Positions 43,607 through 51,805 of a stretch of DNA of 64,000 nt are shown here, piece by piece. Position 1 is the stretch's first letter. Each line of letters starts with the position of its first letter. Source of the DNA: an uncultured Bacteroidales bacterium (GTDB taxonomy: Bacteria; Bacteroidota; Bacteroidia; Bacteroidales; WCHB1-69); contig CAKUVI010000001.1 of the NCBI GenBank assembly GCA_934699095.1, forward strand, positions 248,001 to 312,000. The letters are read 5' to 3'. The notes beneath the pieces are model-generated. The model was not told where the DNA came from. It was given only the letters and a program-made list of their open reading frames with translations, and made no database searches. Made by a program: the position numbers and the translations under genes.

Positions 43607-44071
43607 ATGAATAAAATTTTTAGATGTTTGCTGATAGTGGCTTTTGTACTTGCTGGTGTTATTTTCAATTCATGCAAGCCCACACCTATTGTTTCTTTGT
43701 CGGAATTTTATGTTGACAAATCATTTTGTAAAGATCACCTTATACCTGAAAAATTGTATCGAATTGACACACAGGAAGAAATGAAAGCGTTGTTTCCTAG
43801 CACTTCACTATATTCTTTAGATAGTATTGACTTTACTAAACACACTGTTTTAGTGGTATATGGAGTTGTTCCTGGAAATTTCACACAGACTGTCGAATGG
43901 GAAAAGGCCCAGCCGAATGAATATGTCATGCAAGTAAATATTTCAGTAGGAGTGATAGCCGTTGCCAGTTCGACATGGGCCGTGGCATGCATCACAGACA
44001 GCAAATTGTCGCAAAAAGATGACGTTACTTTAGACTTGTCAATAATTAACCACGACAGATGCAATGAGTAG
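43607..44071 (+). CDS. Hypothetical lipoprotein
   Basis: A 154-residue protein with a lipoprotein signal (basic MNKIFR, hydrophobic core, Cys23 in VIFNSCKP). The mature part is beta-rich (HTVLVVYGVVPGNF, YVMQVNISVGVIAVASSTWAVACI) with two further cysteines. The pattern is somewhat like PrcB-type or protease-inhibitor lipoproteins, but I do not recognise it with confidence. It starts 8 bases after the truncated lipoprotein remnant, and its stop overlaps the ATG of the next remnant by 8 bases. It looks intact although both neighbours are broken. Confidence 0.65.
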   Translation: MNKIFRCLLIVAFVLAGVIFNSCKPTPIVSLSEFYVDKSFCKDHLIPEKLYRIDTQEEMKALFPSTSLYSLDSIDFTKHTVLVVYGVVPGNFTQTVEWEKAQPNEYVMQVNISVGVIAVASSTWAVACITDSKLSQKDDVTLDLSIINHDRCNE

Positions 44072-44349
44072 ATCACATTTCGCTATAATTACAATGCTAA
44101 TGTTATGTGGATTTCAAATGTCTGCACAAGGTATCTATTATAATTATGCCGGCGTCTTGTCATATTCAATACCAGACGACACGGGTTTTGAGAATTGCAG
44201 TTTCAAGGATCCTTGCAACGGAGACGGGATAGGAATAAGGCCACGGATACAATCTCAACATCGACCTCTCCACCCTGAACAGCGGCGTATATTTCATTCA
44301 GTATCGCACCGCCGGGCAACGTGGCCACGTCAAGGTCGTGAAAAAATAG
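44064..44349 (+). pseudogene. Remnant: signal peptide joined to type IX tail out of frame
   Basis: ATG 44064 opens a signal peptide (MSRSHFAIITMLMLCGFQMS, then AQG) and about 40 further residues. After about 44235 the coding sense moves to another frame that reads NIDLSTLNSGVYFIQYRTAG, ending GHVKVVKK and TAG at 44347-44349, the last strands of a type A sorting domain. The middle of the protein is missing. This fits a deletion that fused the two ends out of frame. The open frame itself runs on to 44441 but its end is not protein-like. Confidence 0.6.
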
Positions 44350-44554
44350 GTGTTTTGTATTCAATAATAACATTTACTAATCAATCAAAAGCTTGTCGAA
44401 CGGAGGTGATAATTTGCGATTTTGCAGTGTCATGTCTTTAGATTTTGCCCTACAAGTCTCGCAGGGTCTGGAGATGTGAAACGAAATAGTCAAAAATATA
44501 AGTTACCATAAGTTAGTAGCTGTTGGGTAGGTGTTTGCATATTGTAAAATTGTA
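44350..44554. other. Intergenic, nothing recognised
   Basis: AT-rich spacer between the remnants and the efp promoter. No gene, repeat or hairpin terminator was recognised. Confidence 0.4.
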
Positions 44555-44586
44555 TTTGGATATTTGCGAAAAAAATCGTAATTTTG
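44555..44586 (+). promoter_or_regulatory. Promoter of efp (TTTG ... TAATTTTG)
   Basis: TTTG at 44555-44558, a 20-base spacer and TAATTTTG at 44579-44586: a full match to the Bacteroidetes consensus, 30 bases before the efp ATG. Confidence 0.8.
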
Positions 44587-44616
44587 CAGCCGTTTTCTAA
44601 CTAAAAATAAGAACGT

Positions 44617-45186
44617 ATGGCAACAACCGCTGATTTTAAAAATGGTCTCTGCATTGTTCACAACAACGAACTTTGGACCATCGTGGAATTCCTGCATGTG
44701 AAACCCGGTAAAGGTAACACTTTCGTACGCACCAAACTCAAAAACATAAAGTCGGGTAGAGTTCAGGAGTTCAGATTTGACGCCGGTGTGAAGATTGAGC
44801 TTGCACGTGTGGAACGTCGTCCTTATCAGTTCCTGTATAAAGAAGGCGACAATACCTATATTTTCATGCACACCGAAACTTACGAGCAACTTCCTATCGA
44901 GAAGGAACTCATCAACAACCCGGGCCTCCTCAAGGAAGGACAGGACGTTGAAATCATGTACCACACTGATACAGATACCCCTCTTACCTGCGAACTTCCT
45001 CCATTCGTTGATCTGGAAGTTATCGAGTCAGACCCGGGCGTGAAGGGTGATACAGCTACCAACTCGCTCAAACGCGCTGTTGTGGAAACTGGTGCCGATG
45101 TGTATGTACCTCTTTTCATCAACGTAGGTGAAAAAATCAGGGTTGATACCCGTACAAACAAATATTCAGAACGCGTTAAAGAGTAA
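44617..45186 (+). CDS. efp: Translation elongation factor P
   Basis: EF-P relieves ribosomes stalled at polyproline. The 189-residue protein has three OB-like domains in the normal order: the N-terminal KOW-like domain with the loop HVKPGKGNTFVRTKLKN, the middle domain with EGDNTYIFMHTETYEQ, and the C-terminal domain with GVKGDTATNSLKRAVVETGADVYVPLFINVGEKIRVDTRT. The tip of the loop is Lys in PGKGN, the position modified by EpmA, EpmB or other systems in some bacteria; no modification gene is nearby. The LpxD-like gene starts 10 bases after the stop. Confidence 0.97.
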   Translation: MATTADFKNGLCIVHNNELWTIVEFLHVKPGKGNTFVRTKLKNIKSGRVQEFRFDAGVKIELARVERRPYQFLYKEGDNTYIFMHTETYEQLPIEKELINNPGLLKEGQDVEIMYHTDTDTPLTCELPPFVDLEVIESDPGVKGDTATNSLKRAVVETGADVYVPLFINVGEKIRVDTRTNKYSERVKE

Positions 45187-45196
45187 TCTGTCGCAA

Positions 45197-46156
45197 ATGA
45201 TTTTAAATCAGTCGCTTACAATAAACGAACTGATACAATTGATTGGTCATCCTGTTACCATAGTCGGTGACAACTCGGCTGTGATAACAGGAATCAATGA
45301 ATTGCATTCTGTGAAAAAAGGTGACTTGTCTTTCGTTGACAATGAACGCTACTACGGGCGCGCCGTTGCGAGCGAGGCATCGGTACTGCTCATCAATAAC
45401 TCATCGATAGAGTGCCCAAAAGGCAAGACTTTCATTATAACAGAAGATCCGCTACGCGATTATATTGCCGTGGTTGATCATTTTGTGCATTTTTCACCGC
45501 AAAGCACACCAATACATCCTTCAGCCCAGATAGGAGAGGGCACCATCATTCAACCTTTGGTGTTTATTGGTGAGAATGTTAAAATAGGAAAAAATTGTAT
45601 TATCCACTCTAATGTAAGCATCTACGCAGGTACAGTTATAGGCGACAATGTCGTTATACACTCTAATTCAACCATCGGAGCTGATGCTTGCTACTTCCAA
45701 AAAAGAACTGAAGGCTGGATAAAGTTCACATCTTGTGGCGACACTTATATCGGTAACAATGTTGAAATTGGTTGCAATTGTTGCATCGACCGTGGTGTGT
45801 CTGGTACAACATACATTGACGACGGTTGCATTTTCGACAACCTTGTGCAGGTTGGCCATGACACTCATATCGGCAAACGGACCTTGTTAGGTTCACAATG
45901 CGGTGTGGCTGGATGCACATATATAGACGATGATTGTAAAATCTGGGCCAAAGCCGCTGTCAACAAAGACCTCTATATCGCCAAAGGCACCGTCTTGTTG
46001 GCTTGCTCTGCAATCGACAAGGATGTGAAAGAGGAGGGACGGACTTTGTTCGGGATGCCGGCCGGTGACGCTTCTGCAAAATGGCGCGAAATGGCAATGC
46101 TGAGAAAAATGCCCGAACTGCTGCAGATGCTCGACGAGTGGAAAAAAACACATTAA
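45197..46156 (+). CDS. LpxD-like acyltransferase (left-handed beta-helix)
   Basis: A 319-residue member of the UDP-3-O-(R-3-hydroxyacyl)glucosamine N-acyltransferase family, involved in lipid A synthesis at the cytoplasmic membrane face. The N-terminal uridine-binding part (GINELHSVKKGDLSFVDNERYY) precedes hexapeptide repeats (IHPSAQIGEGTIIQPLVFIGENVKIGKN-type) and the catalytic-His region NLVQVGHDTHIGKRTLLG. It ends with a helical tail. The start is ATG 45197, 10 bases after efp; the frame extends upstream inside efp without support. The sequence departs from standard LpxD at several points (extra cysteines, CNCCIDRG), so it may be a second, diverged copy with another acceptor. Confidence 0.85.
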   Translation: MILNQSLTINELIQLIGHPVTIVGDNSAVITGINELHSVKKGDLSFVDNERYYGRAVASEASVLLINNSSIECPKGKTFIITEDPLRDYIAVVDHFVHFSPQSTPIHPSAQIGEGTIIQPLVFIGENVKIGKNCIIHSNVSIYAGTVIGDNVVIHSNSTIGADACYFQKRTEGWIKFTSCGDTYIGNNVEIGCNCCIDRGVSGTTYIDDGCIFDNLVQVGHDTHIGKRTLLGSQCGVAGCTYIDDDCKIWAKAAVNKDLYIAKGTVLLACSAIDKDVKEEGRTLFGMPAGDASAKWREMAMLRKMPELLQMLDEWKKTH

Positions 46157-46163
46157 AAAGACA

Positions 46164-46197
46164 AGGGGTGCCGTCGTACTGACAGCACCCCTCTTTT
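46164..46197. terminator. Terminator between efp-lpxD-like and tyrS
   Basis: Stem AGGGGTGC/GCACCCCT (46164-46171 and 46185-46192) with a 13-base loop, then TCTTTTG. It lies between convergent genes. Confidence 0.8.
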
Positions 46198-46215
46198 GTA
46201 TCATTTCATTAACTT

Positions 46216-47502
46216 TTAGTCGAACTTGACGATAAAATAATTTTTCTTGCCTTTTTGAACCAAGATATATTTACCGTTCAAAAGGTCGTCTCTGCTTATT
46301 ATCTTATCTTCTTTCACTTTTTCCTTATTAACTGAAACTCCGTTGTCTTTGAGCATACGGCGTGCTTCGCCATTGGAATTGAAGATCTTGGTGTGCTTTG
46401 CCAAAAAGTCAACAACACCGCACTGCTCATCGAGTACGGACATAGGTACATTGAATTGCGGAACTCCCTCAAATACAGAGAGAAACATCTCTTCCGACAA
46501 AGCGGAAAGATTCTCGGCAGTGCCTTTTCCGAAGAGAATTTCAGAGGCGTTTACAGCAGCTTCGTAGTCTTCTTGTGAGTGAACACGGATTGTGAGGTCC
46601 TTGGCAAGAGCCTTTTGCAAAATTCTCAAATGAGGTTCGGCATCATGCTTTGCTTCCATATCTTCAATCTCTTCCTTTGTGAAGTGGGTGAATATCTTGA
46701 TGTAGCGTTTGCTGTCTTCGTCAGAGCAGTTCAACCAGAACTGATAGAAGGCATAAGGAGATGTTCTTGTCGGATCAAGCCAGATGTTGCCTTTCTCGGT
46801 CTTGCCGAATTTACCACCATCGGCTTTTGTGATTAGAGGACAGGTCAGTGCGTAGGCCTCACCGTTGAGCATCCTGCGAATCAGCTCGGTGCCGGTTGTT
46901 ATGTTGCCCCATTGGTCGGAACCGCCCATCTGAACCTTGCAATTCATTTCTTGGTAGAGATGAAGGAAGTCGTATCCTTGCACAAGTTGGTATGAAAATT
47001 CAGTGAACGACATGCCTTCTCCCTCTCCGTTAAAACGCTTCTTTACGGAATCCTTTGCCATCATATAGTTGACGGTCAAGTGTTTGCCAACATCTCTGAT
47101 GAAATCCAAAAATGAGAATTTGCTCATCCAGTCGTAATTGTTGACCAACACGGCGGAGTTCGGCTCCTTGCCGTCGAAGTTAAGGAATTTGCTGAGTTGT
47201 TTCTTGATGCATGCCTGGTTGTGGCGGAGAGTCTCTTCATCAAGAAGGTTGCGTTCCATGCTCTTTCCCGATGGGTCTCCTATCATGCCGGTTGCGCCGC
47301 CCAAAAGTGCTATGGGACGGTGGCCGCAACGTTGGAGGTGCGACAACATCATGATACCCACAAGGTGACCGATATGAAGTGAATCAGCGGTCGGGTCGAT
47401 ACCTAAATATACTGAACATACCTCTTTGTTGAAAAGCTCTTCTGTACCTGGCATGATGTCGTGAAGCATCCCACGCCATCTTAATTCTTCTACAAAATTC
47501 AT
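46216..47502 (-). CDS. tyrS: Tyrosyl-tRNA synthetase
   Basis: A class I synthetase that charges tRNA-Tyr, 428 residues from the Met at 47502 (MNFVEELRWRGMLHDIMPG, the usual Bacteroidetes start). The upstream in-frame Met at 47547 adds 15 residues but overlaps the preceding lipoprotein gene. The HIGH motif is DSLHIGHLVG, tyrosine-binding residues are in YDFLHLYQ, QMGGSDQWGNI is the family signature, and the KMSKS-like loop reads KFGKTEKG. An S4-type RNA-binding domain ends the chain (GEARRMLKDNGVSVNKEKV). It is downstream of the DUF4878-type lipoprotein gene on the same strand. Confidence 0.96.
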   Translation of the reverse strand: MNFVEELRWRGMLHDIMPGTEELFNKEVCSVYLGIDPTADSLHIGHLVGIMMLSHLQRCGHRPIALLGGATGMIGDPSGKSMERNLLDEETLRHNQACIKKQLSKFLNFDGKEPNSAVLVNNYDWMSKFSFLDFIRDVGKHLTVNYMMAKDSVKKRFNGEGEGMSFTEFSYQLVQGYDFLHLYQEMNCKVQMGGSDQWGNITTGTELIRRMLNGEAYALTCPLITKADGGKFGKTEKGNIWLDPTRTSPYAFYQFWLNCSDEDSKRYIKIFTHFTKEEIEDMEAKHDAEPHLRILQKALAKDLTIRVHSQEDYEAAVNASEILFGKGTAENLSALSEEMFLSVFEGVPQFNVPMSVLDEQCGVVDFLAKHTKIFNSNGEARRMLKDNGVSVNKEKVKEDKIISRDDLLNGKYILVQKGKKNYFIVKFD

Positions 47503-47519
47503 CGATTTCAAATTTTTAT

Positions 47520-47921
47520 TTATGGTCTTACTAACATTATTTTCCAATCTTCACCTTCTTTTTGCAAAGGCCACTCCTGATAGGCGTTCTGCCATCTGTC
47601 ATCGTCTTTTTCCTTGATTTTGAAATAGCATATACAAGTGGCTGTTGAATCAGTCTGCTCTTTCACCACTGTTGAATCAACCGTCAACTGACGACTTTTG
47701 ATGATCTCCAAATCCTCTGCAGAACGCTGCTGGGACAGATTGTCGATAAGATTCTTCGATTTAGAAGTTGAATACTTATACATACCTTGAAAATCACCCG
47801 TGTTGAATGATTTTACGAAACTTGAAGTCACTCCCTCTGGAGTTTTTTCGTTGTCTTTGTTCTTGCACCCAACAAAACACAGACAAATTCCAATAGCCAG
47901 GATAATAAAAGATTTCTTCAT
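47520..47921 (-). CDS. DUF4878-like lipoprotein
   Basis: A 133-residue lipoprotein: MKKSFIILAIGICLCFVGCKNK gives a signal with the lipid-bearing Cys after FVG. The mature part, with TPEGVTSSFVKSFNTGDFQGMYKYSTSKSK, resembles the DUF4878/NTF2-like fold common in Bacteroidetes, ending with EWPLQKEGEDWKIML. An upstream Met at 47939 is possible but the second Met fits a signal peptide better. It lies just upstream of tyrS. On this strand TATTTTTG at 47937-47944 could be a -7 box, but it is very close to the start. Function unknown. Confidence 0.78.
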   Translation of the reverse strand: MKKSFIILAIGICLCFVGCKNKDNEKTPEGVTSSFVKSFNTGDFQGMYKYSTSKSKNLIDNLSQQRSAEDLEIIKSRQLTVDSTVVKEQTDSTATCICYFKIKEKDDDRWQNAYQEWPLQKEGEDWKIMLVRP

Positions 47922-47979
47922 TTTTCCAATTTTTTGCAAAAATAATATTTTATTGCCAATTTGTTTCTATATATGCAGT

Positions 47980-49065
47980 TTAGAGTTTGTTTTTTTGAAA
48001 ACGGGATATTATTTCATTCACTATAACTACAGCCGCCCTCCCATCACCATAAAGGTTATGGTTTTTCGGGAATGACTTTGTAATACACTCCCGTGTCGTT
48101 GTTATGATTTTCTCTGGAACGCAGCCTGTTAAGAAATTGCACCTCTTTTCTACAAGTTCGGTCCATTCGGTTTCTTCGCGCAGAGTGATGCAGTATTTGT
48201 TTGAGAAGAACGCCTCTTTCTGCAGTCCGCCGCTGTCGGTGAGCACCATTGTACAGTGGTTGAGGAGGTACAGCATCTCAAGGTATCCTACTGGCTCGAT
48301 GAAATTTATAGAGGTTTTTGAGATTGGGATGCCATATTCAATCAGTTTTTTCCTTGTGTGCGGGTGAAGCGGACAAACTACAGGAATCTCGCGGCAAATG
48401 GTCTCTAATGCAGAGATCAAACCCTGCAGTTTGACTGGGCTTCCGATGTTTTCAGCGCGGTGAAAGGTGCAGAGGATGAATTTTTCCGGCAAATTTGCTT
48501 TTGGTTTCTTCATCATAGGAGAGAATTGTAGCATGGTGTCTTTCATAACATCACCGCTTAACACTATTTTTTTGCTGTCAATGCCCTCTTTTGAAAGATT
48601 CTCTATCGCATTATCTGATGGGCAGAAGAGGATGTCGGAGATCCTGTCTGTAAGTATCCTGTTAATTTCTTCAGGCATCTGATTATTGTAAGAACGAAGA
48701 CCCGCTTCTATATGTATAAGGTTGATATTCAATTTTTTAGCTGTTATGGCGCCGGCTAATGTTGAGTCGGTGTCGCCATATACTAACACAGCATCTGGTT
48801 TTTCAGACAGAAGTATCTTTTCAAGTTCTTCCATAATCCTACCGGTCAGGGCTGCATGAGGAAGATTGTTGATGTTGAGGTTATAGTCGGGTTTCTTCAG
48901 TTTCATTTCTTCGAAGAAGAGTTCCGACATATTGCTATCGAAATGTTGTCCTGTGTGAATCAAAATCTCATCAATACCAGCTGATTTAAGTTGTTCCGAC
49001 ACAGGAGCTGTCTTGATGAACTGGGGGCGTGCCCCAACTACTGTAGCTATTTTCAGAGTTTTCAT
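47980..49065 (-). CDS. wecB: UDP-N-acetylglucosamine 2-epimerase (non-hydrolysing)
   Basis: A 361-residue cytosolic enzyme that interconverts UDP-GlcNAc and UDP-ManNAc for cell-surface polysaccharides. Signatures: VVGARPQFIKTAPVS at the N terminus, HTGQHFDSNMS, VYGDTDSTLAGA, HIEAGLRSYNNQMPEEINR, CTFHRAENIG, LTDSGGLQKEAFF and LREETEWTEL. All regions expected for the WecB fold are present and the length is normal. The start codon overlaps the stop of the ThrE-type exporter gene by 4 bases (ATGA), so translation is coupled. No other polysaccharide gene lies in the window. Confidence 0.95.
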   Translation of the reverse strand: MKTLKIATVVGARPQFIKTAPVSEQLKSAGIDEILIHTGQHFDSNMSELFFEEMKLKKPDYNLNINNLPHAALTGRIMEELEKILLSEKPDAVLVYGDTDSTLAGAITAKKLNINLIHIEAGLRSYNNQMPEEINRILTDRISDILFCPSDNAIENLSKEGIDSKKIVLSGDVMKDTMLQFSPMMKKPKANLPEKFILCTFHRAENIGSPVKLQGLISALETICREIPVVCPLHPHTRKKLIEYGIPISKTSINFIEPVGYLEMLYLLNHCTMVLTDSGGLQKEAFFSNKYCITLREETEWTELVEKRCNFLTGCVPEKIITTTRECITKSFPKNHNLYGDGRAAVVIVNEIISRFQKNKL

Positions 49066-50276
49066 TTCGATATCTTTTTTTTGATTTCAGTAATTATGAG
49101 AATACCGAAGGCAATCGCTACTGTCACTTCCAAGGCGACAAAGCCGGATTGAAGTGCGGCATAGAGTTGTTTAGTGACTATATTATAGGTGGTTCTGAAG
49201 ATACCTTCTCCGGGAACCAAAGGAAATATTCCACAGATCAGAAATACAGTGATTGGACACTTGCATTTGATGGAGAAGAACAATGATGTAAGTGTGATTA
49301 CAATTGTGCTCAATACAACCATTTCCACAACAGACATGCCGGTGTATTGTCGCATGATGATGTAGAAAAGCCAGCCTATAGTTCCGCAAATTCCGGAGAA
49401 GATATAGTAGCGGCGTGGCACTCCGAAGAGGATTGCGAATGCGACGGTGCCTATCATGGCGGCCATAATCTGTATTGCGAAGTTTGACGTTATCGGATCC
49501 ACATATAGGCTCCCAATCTCCTGCATTCCGTTGAATATGTAAGAGTCTATGACGAATGCCAGCGCGACCCCCACTGAAATGCAGAAAAAGATGAGCAGTG
49601 CGTCTAAAAGTCGTGTTACGCCTGCTATGTAGTCTTCGTTGGCCAAATCCCTGATTCCGTTTGTAAAGGGCACTCCTGGTATGAGCGGTATGATTGCCCC
49701 GATGATCATGTTGCTGAGGTTCTCACCGAACCCGACCTTGTACATGAGAAGGCAAAGTGCTGTGCCTAACAGGCCTCCTGCCACGTTGCCAAGTATTCGT
49801 GAAAGATGTCTGAACCCTATGAAATACATGAAAATCCAGAGAATAAAACCGGCAACAAAAGCTGCAAGACTGTCTATCAAACCGCCACCGAAAATTATGC
49901 AGAAAGCGGAACTGCCAAAAGCAGAGCCCAACACTTGCTCGATAAATGGTTTGGATTTTTTCTTTTGTATTGAAACTAATTGATTCTCAAGTTCTTCTGG
50001 AGTGTATTTGTTGGTGGCGAGGTCGCGTGATACTTGGTTCACATCAACGACTTTCTCTAAATTAGCACCTTTGATCGGGATGAATTTGGTTTTGGCGTAG
50101 CCTTGGCTTGTGGCTGTGATGCCGTTGCTCAGCACAAAGAAGCTGCTGTCCTGAACGCCAAAATGGGTCGCGATGCGGGTCATGGTGTCCTCTACCCGCA
50201 TTATCTCGGCGCCGTTTTCCAGCAGGATCTCACCGGCCTCGTATGCCAAATCCATTGCTTTAGTGTTGTCAATCAT
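49062..50276 (-). CDS. ThrE-type threonine/serine exporter, fused halves
   Basis: A 404-residue membrane protein. The N-terminal soluble segment (AGEILLENGAEIMRVEDTM) is the hallmark of the ThrE/DUF1212 family, followed by about five membrane segments including the conserved IPGVPFTNGIRDL. The last 140 residues match the ThrE_2/DUF3815 half with FPLVPGEGIFRT. In many bacteria these halves are separate proteins; here they are fused, as in C. glutamicum ThrE. It probably exports threonine, serine or small peptides, but substrates cannot be read from sequence. It begins 1 base after the rpoN stop and overlaps wecB by 4 bases. Confidence 0.9.
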   Translation of the reverse strand: MIDNTKAMDLAYEAGEILLENGAEIMRVEDTMTRIATHFGVQDSSFFVLSNGITATSQGYAKTKFIPIKGANLEKVVDVNQVSRDLATNKYTPEELENQLVSIQKKKSKPFIEQVLGSAFGSSAFCIIFGGGLIDSLAAFVAGFILWIFMYFIGFRHLSRILGNVAGGLLGTALCLLMYKVGFGENLSNMIIGAIIPLIPGVPFTNGIRDLANEDYIAGVTRLLDALLIFFCISVGVALAFVIDSYIFNGMQEIGSLYVDPITSNFAIQIMAAMIGTVAFAILFGVPRRYYIFSGICGTIGWLFYIIMRQYTGMSVVEMVVLSTIVITLTSLFFSIKCKCPITVFLICGIFPLVPGEGIFRTTYNIVTKQLYAALQSGFVALEVTVAIAFGILIITEIKKKISK

Positions 50277-50277
50277 C

Positions 50278-51798
50278 TTATAGTTCTTTGCGGAGGCGTG
50301 CTACAGGTATGTTTAGTTGTTCGCGGTATTTAGCCACAGTGCGGCGGGCTATATTATAGCCTTTTTCTTTCAAGAGTGCACAGATTCTCTCATCCGAGAG
50401 GGGTTTTTTCTTGTCTTCCGCCTCTATCAGTTCGCCAAGGATCTGTTTGATTTCCTTTGATGAAACGTCATCGTCGTTCACGGCCTCCGAGAACAGGTGC
50501 TTGAGAGGGATGATGCCGAAATCTGTTTGCACGTATTTGCTGTTGGATACGCGAGAGATTGTTGATATATCAGCTCCAACTTCTTGTGCTATTGTCTTGA
50601 GTATCATCGGCTTCAATGCGGCATTGTCACCAGTCATGAAGTATTCGTACTGATGCTGCATGATTGCATACATGGTGTTGTACAGGAGCATCTCCCTGAG
50701 GGAGAGAGTCTTGATGAATTGCATACCATCATCCACATATTTCTTCATAAAGCGCTCTGCGTCACTTTTCCTGCGGTCGTATTCTTGTTTTGACAGGAAA
50801 CGGTATTCATTGCTGAACTCCTTGTTGATGCGCACCTTGGGTATGTAGTTGTTGTTGAGGGTGAGTTGCAGTTTGTCGTCACGTTTTGTAATTATGAAAT
50901 CGGGGATTATGATTTCGGCGTTTTCTTGCATCGGTGATTCTTGTGACGCCGGCCGTGGGTCCAATTTCTGTATCACCGCAAGAGCCTTTTTCAATTCATC
51001 ATTTGAGATGTTGAGTGCAGCGGATATTTTGTCATAGTGCCTTTTTGTAAGCAGTTCGAAACAGTTCTTGATTACAAGTGTTGCGGTTTCGTGCGCGGTA
51101 CCTTTATCTGGTGCTTTTTCTATCTGAAGAAGCAGGCATTCCTGCAGGTTGCGGGCACCCGTGCCAGCAGGTTCTAATTCCTGCACGAAATGGGTGAGCA
51201 CGTATGTCACCTCCTCCACTGTGGTCTGAATGTTCTCATTGTAGAGCAGTTCATTAACCACGGCCTGAAGGTCGGCATTGAGGTATCCGTAATCGTCAAG
51301 GGTGCCGATGAGATAGGTGGCTATCTGCGATTGCCGCTCATCCATGTCCATTTCGTCAAGCTGCAGTTGCCATTGCTCGTGAAGAGACTCGTAGTATATG
51401 TTGGATCTCGGATTTTCAGGGGTGTCGGAAGGCGCGTTTATTCGTGCGATCTGATTTTCCAATTGAAGATCGGAGATGTCGTCGTCATAATCATCGTTGT
51501 CACGGTAATAATCTTCCTTAAATATTTCATCTTCAGGTAGTTGTTCGTTCGAGAGTTCGTGGGGGATGCCGTTGTCGTCATATTCATCCTGAGTATAGTC
51601 GTCGTTGTTTTCAATTTCAGGTTCATTATCGTCGTAGATTTCCAGGGCTGGATTGTCGTCAACTGTGTTTCTGATTTCCTGTTCAAGAGAGGAGTAGGGT
51701 AGTTCGACGAGATGCATGAGCTGCAACGTCAACGGCAGGCCTACCTGCCGTTGAACGTTTTTCTGCTCTAATGATATGTAGTTGTCTTGTGATGGCAT
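50278..51798 (-). CDS. rpoN: RNA polymerase sigma-54 factor
   Basis: A 506-residue sigma-54, which directs RNA polymerase to -24/-12 promoters and needs AAA+ activators. The N-terminal activator-contact region has LTLQLMHLVELPYSSLEQEIRNTVDDNPALE. A long acidic linker rich in Asp, Asn and Tyr follows (about 55-120). The core-binding and DNA-binding domains contain EPAGTGARNLQECLLLQIE, LDPRPASQ, and VGADISTISRVSNSKYV (helix-turn-helix). The RpoN box is the near-consensus ARRTVAKYREQL. No activator gene is in the window. It lies 7 bases downstream of asnS and 1 base upstream of the exporter gene, so it is read in an operon. Confidence 0.95.
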   Translation of the reverse strand: MPSQDNYISLEQKNVQRQVGLPLTLQLMHLVELPYSSLEQEIRNTVDDNPALEIYDDNEPEIENNDDYTQDEYDDNGIPHELSNEQLPEDEIFKEDYYRDNDDYDDDISDLQLENQIARINAPSDTPENPRSNIYYESLHEQWQLQLDEMDMDERQSQIATYLIGTLDDYGYLNADLQAVVNELLYNENIQTTVEEVTYVLTHFVQELEPAGTGARNLQECLLLQIEKAPDKGTAHETATLVIKNCFELLTKRHYDKISAALNISNDELKKALAVIQKLDPRPASQESPMQENAEIIIPDFIITKRDDKLQLTLNNNYIPKVRINKEFSNEYRFLSKQEYDRRKSDAERFMKKYVDDGMQFIKTLSLREMLLYNTMYAIMQHQYEYFMTGDNAALKPMILKTIAQEVGADISTISRVSNSKYVQTDFGIIPLKHLFSEAVNDDDVSSKEIKQILGELIEAEDKKKPLSDERICALLKEKGYNIARRTVAKYREQLNIPVARLRKEL

Positions 51799-51805
51799 AT
51801 TCCTG

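Noticed and set aside
45128..45196. Upstream start for the LpxD-like protein
   Set aside because: It overlaps efp in another frame and adds no family sequence; ATG 45197 fits.
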